Part shown: positions 31,885-37,169 of the stretch, in pieces
How positions within the stretch are numbered: the stretch's first letter is position 1
Layout: each line of letters opens with the position of its first letter
From: CAYWRO01 sp964460345
GTDB lineage: Bacteria; Planctomycetota; Phycisphaerae; Phycisphaerales; UBA1924
Assembly: GCA_964460345.1 (NCBI GenBank)
Contig: CAYWRO010000037.1
Coordinates: 1-37,169, forward strand
Length of the DNA: 37,169 nucleotides
Direction of reading: 5' to 3'
Notes under the pieces: generated by a model
What the model was told of the DNA's origin: nothing
What the model saw: only the letters and a program-made list of their open reading frames with translations
Database searches by the model: none
Position numbers and translations under genes: made by a program

Positions 31885-33207
31885 TCAGCGCCAGCGCGTG
31901 ATGTGCCAGGTCTTCTTGCCGCGGCGGAGGGCGATCACGCCGCCCGTTCCGCCCTCCCCGCCGAGCAGGTCAGCGCTGGTGAGGCGGCGGTCAAGGTCGG
32001 CCTTGTCGCCGTTCACGGTGATGGCGCCCTGCTCGAGGAGCTTGCGGGCCTGGCCTTTGGAATCGGCGATGGTCGTGGCGAGGACTTCCACCAGCGCGAC
32101 TCCCTCGCCGGAGAGCTGCTGCCTGTCGTGCTCGCTGGTGGGGGCCGCGGCGAAGACCTCGGCCATCATGTGCGGTGGGATGGAGCGGACGTCGCCGGAG
32201 AAGAGCGCCCTGGCCGCGGCTTCGGCGTGGTCCATCTCGGCCTTGCCGTGGAGGAGCGTGGTCGCTTCGCGGGCGAGGGCGCGGTGGGCTTCGCGCGCGC
32301 CGGGGTTGGCCGCGTGGGCTTCGGCGAGGGCGTTGATCTCGGCCTCATCAAGGAGCGTGAAGATCCTGAGGAAGCGCACCACGTCGGCATCGAGCGTGTT
32401 GAGCCAGAACTGGTAGTAGGCGTACGGGCTGGTGCGGTCGGCGGTGAGCCAGACTGCGCCGGATTCGGTCTTGCCGAACTTGCCGCCGTCGGCCTTGGTG
32501 ACGAGGGGGACGGTGAGGCCGAAAACGGCGTGCTGAGTGCTGAGTTCCGAGTGCTGCGTGCGGCGGATGAGGTCGGCGCCGGCGACGATGTTGCCCCACT
32601 GATCGGAGCCGCCGAGCTGCACCGTAACTCCCTGCTCCTTGAACAGGTGCAGAAAGTCGTACGCCTGCAGAATCATGTACGAGAACTCGGTGTACGAAAT
32701 CCCGTGCTCCCGCTCTTCCAAGCGGGCGCGGATGGATTCCTTCTGGATCATCATGTTCACCGAGAAGTGCTTGCCGACGTCGCGCAGCACCTCGATGTAG
32801 CCGAGCTTCGTCAGCCAGTCGGCGTTGTTGACGATTGCCGCGCCGGCGCCGCCCCCGAAGTCCAGCAGACGCTCGAAGATCCGCCGCTGGCTGGCCACGT
32901 TCGCCTCGACCTGCTCCCCGGTCTGCAACTGCCGCTCGGCGGACTTCCCGGAGGGGTCCCCGATCAGCCCCGTGCCGCCGCCCATCAGGACGATCGGCTT
33001 GTGTCCAGCGCGCTGGGCGTGCCGCAGCGCCATGATCGGGACCAGGTTGCCGATGGTCAGGGAGTCGGCGGTGGGGTCGAAGCCGGCGTAGACGGTCCGC
33101 GGCTGGCCCGCCCCGCCGCGGAGGTGTTCGCGAAGTCCCTGCTCGTCCGTGCACTGGTAGAGCAAGCCGCGCCACTTGAGTTCGTCGATGAAGTCGATTG
33201 CGCTCAT
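31885..33207 (-). CDS. tyrS: Tyrosyl-tRNA synthetase
   Basis: Class I enzyme that charges tRNA-Tyr. The 440 residues cover a Rossmann catalytic domain and a C-terminal S4 RNA-binding domain (VEVLATTIADSKGQARKLLEQGAITVNGDK). The HIGH-like motif is SLTIGNLVP (50-58), and the KMSKS-like motif is KFGKT (243-247), with GGSDQWGNIVAG between. Residues about 217-227 (TQHSELSTQHA) form a loop roughly six residues longer than in E. coli TyrRS, encoded by a 7-base-period repeat. The ATG at 33207 is seven bases after TACCCT; no ribosome site exists. Divergent from the methyltransferase gene at 33287. Confidence 0.98.
   Translation of the reverse strand: MSAIDFIDELKWRGLLYQCTDEQGLREHLRGGAGQPRTVYAGFDPTADSLTIGNLVPIMALRHAQRAGHKPIVLMGGGTGLIGDPSGKSAERQLQTGEQVEANVASQRRIFERLLDFGGGAGAAIVNNADWLTKLGYIEVLRDVGKHFSVNMMIQKESIRARLEEREHGISYTEFSYMILQAYDFLHLFKEQGVTVQLGGSDQWGNIVAGADLIRRTQHSELSTQHAVFGLTVPLVTKADGGKFGKTESGAVWLTADRTSPYAYYQFWLNTLDADVVRFLRIFTLLDEAEINALAEAHAANPGAREAHRALAREATTLLHGKAEMDHAEAAARALFSGDVRSIPPHMMAEVFAAAPTSEHDRQQLSGEGVALVEVLATTIADSKGQARKLLEQGAITVNGDKADLDRRLTSADLLGGEGGTGGVIALRRGKKTWHITRWR
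32530..32564. repeat. Heptanucleotide repeat inside tyrS
   Basis: Five 7-base units in a row on the plus strand: GTGCTGA, GTGCTGA, GTTCCGA, GTGCTGC, GTGCGGC. They encode part of a loop between the SDQWGN segment and FGLTVP of TyrRS. The array stays in frame within the gene. Confidence 0.8.
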
Positions 33208-33214
33208 GTGGGCA

Positions 33215-33220
33215 AGGGTA
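33215..33220 (-). promoter_or_regulatory. -10 hexamer TACCCT for tyrS, leaderless spacing
   Basis: On the minus strand TACCCT ends seven bases before the ATG at 33207. Confidence 0.6.
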
Positions 33221-33224
33221 GCAG

Positions 33225-33252
33225 TTGACGGATGGCCGCCGCCGACTACGCT
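33225..33252 (+). promoter_or_regulatory. Promoter for methyltransferase gene at 33287
   Basis: TTGACG (33225-33230) and TACGCT (33247-33252) are spaced by 16 bases, the clearest two-part sigma-70-type promoter in the window. The expected leader of about 28 bases carries GAGGGAAGGG before the ATG at 33287. Confidence 0.55.
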
Positions 33253-33286
33253 CATTGCCCTGATCCGGGGTGGAGCGAGGGAAGGG

Positions 33287-34441
33287 ATGGCGGGGTTGGA
33301 GGCGCTGAGCGTGCCCAGCGAGCGTGCGGAGACGGCCGAGCCGGGAGGGGTCGAGCCTGAGTCAGAGTCGATGAGTGTGGATCTGTACCAGCACCCGGCG
33401 GTGTATGCCGCGCTGCGTGCGCCGGATCCGGCGCTGCTGGCGGGGGTGCGCCGGCTCATCGCCGAGCACCTGACGCCCGCGGACGTCGCGGCGGCCGCCG
33501 GGCGGGTGGTGGTGCGCACGATGAACGCCATCACGATCCACGGCGGCAATGGTTACGCCAGCCGCAGCGGTCACGCGCGGGCGGGGGGCAACGGGGCGGC
33601 ATTCTGGCCGGCCGGCTGCCGCGTGCCCGGCGTGGTGGATCATCAGGTGCGGTTCGAGTTCGAGGCGGTCCCGGCGGCGGCGTGCCAGGTCGCGGACGGC
33701 GCGCCGGATGGCGGCTCGGGAAGAGCAGGGGGGGTGAGCATCATGGATCCGGCGTGCGGGCCGGCCAACTGGCTGGAGCCCTTCGCGCGTGAGGGGTGGC
33801 GGGTGGCGGGCAATGACCTTTCGCCGCACATGGTGGCGGGGGCGCAGCGAACGCTGGCGGCGATCGCCCGCGAGCGCGGCGTGGCCGAAGAGGCGGTCGG
33901 CGAGATCATCTGGGGGGACATGCGCGACTTGCGCTTCAAGACCGGCCCCTTCGACGTCGCCCTCGAGATCGCCGGGACCACCGGGTTGCTCGCCGAGCCC
34001 GACGACCTGCTGGCTCATTTGACGACGGTGGGGGAGCACCTGCGCGTGGGCGGGCTCTTTCTCGTGACGGTCTTCTTCGACCGCCGCGGCGACCGCAAGG
34101 GAGAGGACCTGCAACTGCCCGCGCTCTGCCACGACACGGGCCTGATCCCCGTCCGGCTCGAGGATGGGCGCGAGGGCGGGGCGCGCGCGCGGTACGAGCT
34201 GATCGGGTGGGGGGACGATCCGCCGACGATGCGGATGCGGCGGACGGTGACGACCAGCGGCGTTCCGGACTGCCCGCCGCGGTTCACCGAGGAGTACGGT
34301 CTGCGGATCTGGCCGGAGGCGCAGGTGCTGGCACTGATCGAGCGGACGGGGCTCTACGAGATCGTCTCGATGGAGGGGCTGCCGGATGAGGGCGGCGACG
34401 ATCCGTTCGGGGAGCAGACGCTCGTCCTCCGCCGAATCTGA
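33287..34441 (+). CDS. Class I SAM-dependent methyltransferase with internal insert
   Basis: A 384-residue protein. The SAM-binding core is MDPACGPANWLEPFAREGWRVAGNDLSPHMVAGAQ, a motif I variant with Pro-Cys-Gly-Pro, followed by GEIIWGDMRDLRF and FDVALEIAGTTGLL. The N-terminal SVDLYQHPAVYAALRAPDP is typical of a family of uncharacterised methyltransferases. Between this and the core lies a Gly/Ala-rich stretch of roughly 70 residues (about 33500-33735) not expected in the family. The start at 33287 is favoured by the GAGGGAAGGG ribosome site and the promoter distance; an internal ATG at 33371, which begins the recognisable homology, is the alternative. The substrate is unknown. Confidence 0.8.
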   Translation: MAGLEALSVPSERAETAEPGGVEPESESMSVDLYQHPAVYAALRAPDPALLAGVRRLIAEHLTPADVAAAAGRVVVRTMNAITIHGGNGYASRSGHARAGGNGAAFWPAGCRVPGVVDHQVRFEFEAVPAAACQVADGAPDGGSGRAGGVSIMDPACGPANWLEPFAREGWRVAGNDLSPHMVAGAQRTLAAIARERGVAEEAVGEIIWGDMRDLRFKTGPFDVALEIAGTTGLLAEPDDLLAHLTTVGEHLRVGGLFLVTVFFDRRGDRKGEDLQLPALCHDTGLIPVRLEDGREGGARARYELIGWGDDPPTMRMRRTVTTSGVPDCPPRFTEEYGLRIWPEAQVLALIERTGLYEIVSMEGLPDEGGDDPFGEQTLVLRRI

Positions 34442-34462
34442 CCGCCGCGCACGGCAGGCCCG

Positions 34463-34468
34463 TACACT
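34463..34468 (+). promoter_or_regulatory. Possible -10 hexamer TACACT for the GNAT gene at 34547
   Basis: TACACT lies about 80 bases before the ATG, giving a leader that contains GGAGGGGGAG. It starts 21 bases after the preceding stop codon. Confidence 0.4.
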
Positions 34469-34546
34469 CCGGTCCGCGCGTGCGGCACGCGCAAGGCGGA
34501 TGCAACCGGGCAAGTCCCGGGGGATGGAGGGGGAGCGAGCGCTGCC

Positions 34547-35350
34547 ATGGCTTTCGGCGTCGACATTCTCCGCATCGCCCGCCTGGAGGAGCGGCGGCAG
34601 GCCCTCGGCGTGGCGTCCATCGCCGATGAGGCCGAGCCCCTCTCGACGGGGATGATGTGCTTTTCCGGGCCCGGCTCCTGGTCCAACCAGGCGATGGGGC
34701 TCGGGATGGAGGGCCCCGTGTCGGCCGCCGAGCTCGACCGGCTCATCGAGTTTTACGAAGCCCGCGGCGTGGAGCCGCGGCTGGAGCTTTGCCCGCTCGC
34801 CGATGAGACGCTCGTTCGCGGGCTGGCCGACCGCGGCTTCGTGGTGCGCGACTTCGACGATGTCCACGTCCGGACGCTGACGGATCTGCCGCGGGCGGCT
34901 CTGCCTCCGGGGGCTCGGCTTCAGGTCGTCGATCCGGCGGATCCGGCCCAGATCGAGGCGTTCGTGCACGTGCGGGCCGCCGGCTTCGGCGAGGAGCAGA
35001 CGGCCGTTCACGACCGCATTGAGAGGCGGCTCCTTGCCGCGCCCCAGTGCATCTGCCTCCTTGCCTGGGTCGGCGGCGAGCCGGCCGCCGCGGCGGCGTG
35101 CGAGGTCATGCCGCCGGCCGGGTGTCTCTTCGGCGGGACGACGCTGGAGCCGTATCGAGGGCGCGGGCTGCAGGCCGCGTTGATCGCCGAGCGGCTGCGC
35201 CTGCTCGCCGAGGCGGGGTGCGAGTTCGCCTGCATCGGGTCCGCGCCCCGCGGCGGGACGGGCCGGAACGCGCGGCGGGCGGGCTTTGCCGTGATGTACA
35301 CGAAGCTGACGCTGGTGCGCCCGCGGGAGGGGCCGGCGGTTTCCCGGTAG
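34547..35350 (+). CDS. GNAT-family acetyltransferase
   Basis: A 267-residue protein with a C-terminal GNAT domain. GGTTLEPYRGRGLQAALIAERL contains the acetyl-CoA pyrophosphate loop R204-G-R-G-L-Q209, and CEFACIGSAPRGGTGRNARRAGFAVMYTKLTL is the motif B end where an Asn (241) contacts the cofactor. Residues 1-110 form a second, degenerate GNAT-like half (PRLELCPLADETLVRGLADRGFVVRDF), as in tandem-GNAT proteins. The ATG at 34547 has GGAGGGGGAG upstream. It converges on the next methyltransferase gene with only 11 bases between stops. The substrate is unknown. Confidence 0.85.
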   Translation: MAFGVDILRIARLEERRQALGVASIADEAEPLSTGMMCFSGPGSWSNQAMGLGMEGPVSAAELDRLIEFYEARGVEPRLELCPLADETLVRGLADRGFVVRDFDDVHVRTLTDLPRAALPPGARLQVVDPADPAQIEAFVHVRAAGFGEEQTAVHDRIERRLLAAPQCICLLAWVGGEPAAAAACEVMPPAGCLFGGTTLEPYRGRGLQAALIAERLRLLAEAGCEFACIGSAPRGGTGRNARRAGFAVMYTKLTLVRPREGPAVSR

Positions 35351-35361
35351 GGGGAGACGGC

Positions 35362-36234
35362 TCAGCGGGAGTCGGCCGAGTTGGGGCCGAAGGCCGCGAT
35401 GTAGACGTTGAAGGAGTCGTCGAGTTCTTCGGCGGGGTCTTCGATCGGGCGGATGTACGCTTCGCCGTCATCGTCGACCGCGTCGGGGAGCTGCGCGTAG
35501 ACGGCGGTGCGCGCGAAGCCCGCTTCGAGCATGGCGTCGCGGAGTTCCGGGACGGACCAGAGGCGCCAGTTGTAGATGAAGGCGTCGGGGAAGTCGGCGA
35601 CGATGTCCTTGCCTTCGAAGAGGCGGAAGTGCAGGACGTCCGTCACGCGGCCGGTGAGGGGATCGGCGTCTCGCTGCTCCCAGGTGTAGACGATTTGTTG
35701 TGGCCGGGCGTGGCGCGCGGCGGGCGCGGCGTGGAGGGGGGATGGGGGGGTGTGCGTTCTTTCGACGGAGCCGGTGAGGAAGGCGCTCTCGCCGCCGTAG
35801 GTGTCGCAGATGAATGCGCCGCCTTCGGTGAGGCGCTGCAGTGTGCGCTTGAGGTACGCGATCAGGGCCGGGCGGTCGTGGATCTCCCCGATGGAGAAGT
35901 TGCCCGTGAAGATCACGTCGGCTTTGAGGTTGCTCAAGTCGTCGCGCGGCGCGAGGAGGTCCGCCGCGATCGTCGTGATCGCGCCCGCATCGCCGCCTTC
36001 GGCCTGCCATTTCGCGCGGCAGCGCTCCAGAACGCTTTCATCGAGGTCGATCGCGATCGCGCGCCCCCCGGGCACGGTTCTGCACCACTCGCGACTGAGC
36101 GCCCCGGTGCCCGCGAAGTCTTCCCCGAGCACGCGCCCCCCCCCGGCGTGGATCGCGCGAAGTAACGGCACCGCGTGCCTGGGCGACTGGACGCACAGTT
36201 CGTACAGGTCGTGCTTGTCGAGGGCGGGGGGCAC
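35362..36234 (-). CDS. Class I SAM-dependent methyltransferase
   Basis: A 290-residue protein. The SAM-binding segment is VLGEDFAGTGALSREW (motif I, residues 36-50), followed by AIAIDLDESVLERC with an acidic residue for the ribose. DVIFTGNFSIGEIHDR is motif IV-like. HFRLFEGKDIVADFPDAFIYNWRLWSVPELRDAMLEAGF is the C-terminal part of a family of uncharacterised planctomycetal and proteobacterial methyltransferases. The open frame continues to 36510 but crosses two palindromic elements; the GTG at 36234, five bases after TACCAT, is chosen as start. The substrate is unknown. Confidence 0.85.
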   Translation of the reverse strand: MPPALDKHDLYELCVQSPRHAVPLLRAIHAGGGRVLGEDFAGTGALSREWCRTVPGGRAIAIDLDESVLERCRAKWQAEGGDAGAITTIAADLLAPRDDLSNLKADVIFTGNFSIGEIHDRPALIAYLKRTLQRLTEGGAFICDTYGGESAFLTGSVERTHTPPSPLHAAPAARHARPQQIVYTWEQRDADPLTGRVTDVLHFRLFEGKDIVADFPDAFIYNWRLWSVPELRDAMLEAGFARTAVYAQLPDAVDDDGEAYIRPIEDPAEELDDSFNVYIAAFGPNSADSR

Positions 36235-36239
36235 GCGGG

Positions 36240-36245
36240 ATGGTA
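36240..36245 (-). promoter_or_regulatory. -10 hexamer TACCAT for methyltransferase gene, leaderless spacing
   Basis: On the minus strand TACCAT ends five bases before the GTG at 36234. This decides the start over longer frames. Confidence 0.5.
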
Positions 36246-36277
36246 CGGCCGGTGGCCTCAACGGCGTGGAATCCTGG

Positions 36278-36320
36278 GTGCCACTGCTCGCCGCGGTACT
36301 CCGCGGCGCAGCAGTGCGAT
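36278..36320. repeat. Palindromic hairpin element, copy 2 (TACT loop)
   Basis: Inner stem CCGCGG (36291-36296), loop TACT, CCGCGG (36301-36306); outer arms CACTGCT and AGCAGTG. It is in inverted orientation to copy 3, 100 or so bases on, and upstream of two divergent genes. Confidence 0.8.
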
Positions 36321-36421
36321 CGTGCGAGGCCGTTGTGTTTGTGCAAGGCCGATCGACGGCTCTGTGAGGTTCACAATGCCGATCTGTGGGGCGCCCGGTG
36401 AACATGGAAGCGTGGGGCCGT

Positions 36422-36465
36422 TCGCACGGCTGCGCCGCGGAGTACCGCGGCGAGCCGTGGCACCC
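36422..36465. repeat. Palindromic hairpin element, copy 3 (AGTA loop)
   Basis: Inner stem CCGCGG (36435-36440), loop AGTA, CCGCGG (36445-36450); outer arms CACGGCT (36425-36431) and AGCCGTG (36453-36459). Compared in the same orientation, copy 2 has T-A where copy 3 has G-C in the outer stem, a compensating change. Confidence 0.8.
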
Positions 36466-36477
36466 GTGCCACCCGAC

Positions 36478-36483
36478 TAGACT
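36478..36483 (+). promoter_or_regulatory. -10 hexamer TAGACT for DNA methyltransferase gene, leaderless spacing
   Basis: TAGACT ends seven bases before the ATG at 36491. The -35 position falls at the edge of palindromic copy 3. Confidence 0.5.
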
Positions 36484-36490
36484 CGCCGCC

Positions 36491-37169
36491 ATGGCCGAAT
36501 CCATCGCCATCCATCACGCCGACTGGCTCGAGCTCCCTTCGTTCATCGAGCCCGCCAGCGTCGATCTGGTCTACATCGACCCGCCCTTCGGCACCGGCGC
36601 CACGCAGCGGACGCCGCCGGGCGCGGCGAAGGCCGGGCGCGCTGTGAGCGCTGCGTACAACGACGATCTCCGCGACGTCGGCGCGTGGCTGAAGTGGATC
36701 GAGCCGCGCCTGCGGGCCACGGTTCCGCTGCTGAAGCCGACCGGCTCCATCCTCCTGCACATCGACTGGCGCACGAGCCACCGCGCCCGCGTGCTGCTGG
36801 ACGATTGTCTCGGCGCGGACCGCTTCGTCAATCATCTCATCTGGTCGTACGGCCTCGGCGGCTCCTCCCCGCGGCGCTTTGCCCGCAAGCACGACGACAT
36901 CCTCTTCTACTGCATCGATCCGGAGCGGTACTGGTTCGACCCGCCGCAAGTCGAAGCGACAAGCCGGCGGATGGCGGGACAGATGAAGAAAGCCACCGAC
37001 GTCATCGACATCCCCGCGCTCAACAACATGGCCGCGGAGCGCACCGGCTACCCCACGCAAAAGCCGCTGGCGCTGCTGGAACTGCTCATCACCGCCTGCT
37101 GCCCGCCCGGCGGCCTCGTGGTCGATCCGTGCTGCGGCAGCGGCACGACACTCGTTGCGGCGCTGAGAA
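36491..37169 (+). CDS. DNA (N6-adenine or N4-cytosine) methyltransferase, cut by window edge
   Basis: The first 226 residues of a beta-class amino-methyltransferase (N6_N4_Mtase family). The catalytic motif IV VDLVYIDPPFGTG (DPPF at 30-33) comes first. A target-recognition region follows (WLKWIEPRLRATVPLLKPTGSILLHIDWRTSH, then HLIWSYGLGGSSPRRFARKHDDILFY), then TQKP (189-192), and the SAM-binding VVDPCCGSGTTLVAAL (210-225) last, the permuted order of the beta class. The protein is cut soon after motif I, near its usual end. No restriction endonuclease gene is visible upstream, so it is either an orphan enzyme or its partner lies to the right. Recognition sequence unknown. Confidence 0.93.
   Translation, partial: MAESIAIHHADWLELPSFIEPASVDLVYIDPPFGTGATQRTPPGAAKAGRAVSAAYNDDLRDVGAWLKWIEPRLRATVPLLKPTGSILLHIDWRTSHRARVLLDDCLGADRFVNHLIWSYGLGGSSPRRFARKHDDILFYCIDPERYWFDPPQVEATSRRMAGQMKKATDVIDIPALNNMAAERTGYPTQKPLALLELLITACCPPGGLVVDPCCGSGTTLVAALR

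Noticed and set aside
36235..36510. N-terminal extension of the methyltransferase at 35362
   Set aside because: It would translate two palindromic elements and the opposite promoter; the GTG at 36234 has a fitting TACCAT hexamer.
36491..37169. Complete restriction-modification or phage-defence system
   Set aside because: Only one methyltransferase is visible and the gene is cut; no endonuclease, helicase or other defence gene is in the window.

Overview
The window is a GC-rich, densely coded chromosomal segment of a bacterium, most likely a planctomycete of the class Phycisphaerae. The best taxonomic clue is a secreted protein (29633-31663) that ends in the degenerate dockerin repeat common in that group, with a Cys-Pro-Ala-Asp-Trp-Asn start followed by paired VFDLL...YLD..WF units. 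Zinc-ribbon-tailed membrane proteins and the mix of housekeeping and group-specific unknown genes fit. The assignment is inferred from sequence character only. Both ends cut a gene: groEL on the left and a DNA methyltransferase on the right.

Layout. 1-1050 (minus): groES, a 78-codon unknown gene, then groEL. 1132-1764: a response-regulator-like protein. 2015-4722 (plus): rmuC, a HEXXH-containing protein and a TerC-family membrane protein. 4806-7049 (minus): a short-chain dehydrogenase, a lipoprotein and aat. 7134-8915 (plus): an unknown protein and three tandem small membrane proteins related to one another. 8947-12690 (minus): a two-gene FtsX/MacB-type ABC exporter and gcvH. 12868-15244 (plus): a TIM-barrel isomerase-like gene, cmk and plsC, overlapping by 4 bases at both junctions; plsC also overlaps the opposite-strand TauE/SafE-type gene. 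16450-19081 (plus): a 3D-domain protein and a serine beta-lactamase-family protein. 19958-24203 (plus): malate dehydrogenase, a CpeT-like/FKBP fusion with a His-rich tail, a small J-domain protein and a polyprenyl-phosphate sugar transferase carrying an extra zinc-ribbon-like insert. 24263-29494: a double zinc-ribbon membrane protein, a CDP-alcohol phosphatidyltransferase, a flavin reductase-like protein, inorganic pyrophosphatase and two unknown proteins. 29633-37169: the dockerin protein, tyrS, two SAM methyltransferases, a GNAT protein and the DNA methyltransferase.

Three genome-scale patterns stand out more than any one gene. (1) Thirteen genes have a TANNNT hexamer ending exactly 5-7 bases before the start codon, as expected for leaderless mRNAs, while genes inside operons or with longer leaders carry GGAG-type ribosome sites. 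(2) Five places hold arrays with a strict 7-base period. They sit in the spacers of the groES-X-groEL cluster, over the stop codons of terC and the J-domain gene, and even inside tyrS, where they add about six residues. (3) A palindromic hairpin element with a TACT/AGTA loop occurs three times with compensating stem changes, and a separate 20-bp perfect inverted repeat lies at 28606-28668.

I see no tRNA, rRNA, CRISPR array, transposase or prophage gene. The region reads as core chromosome with lineage-specific small genes, not as an integrated island.
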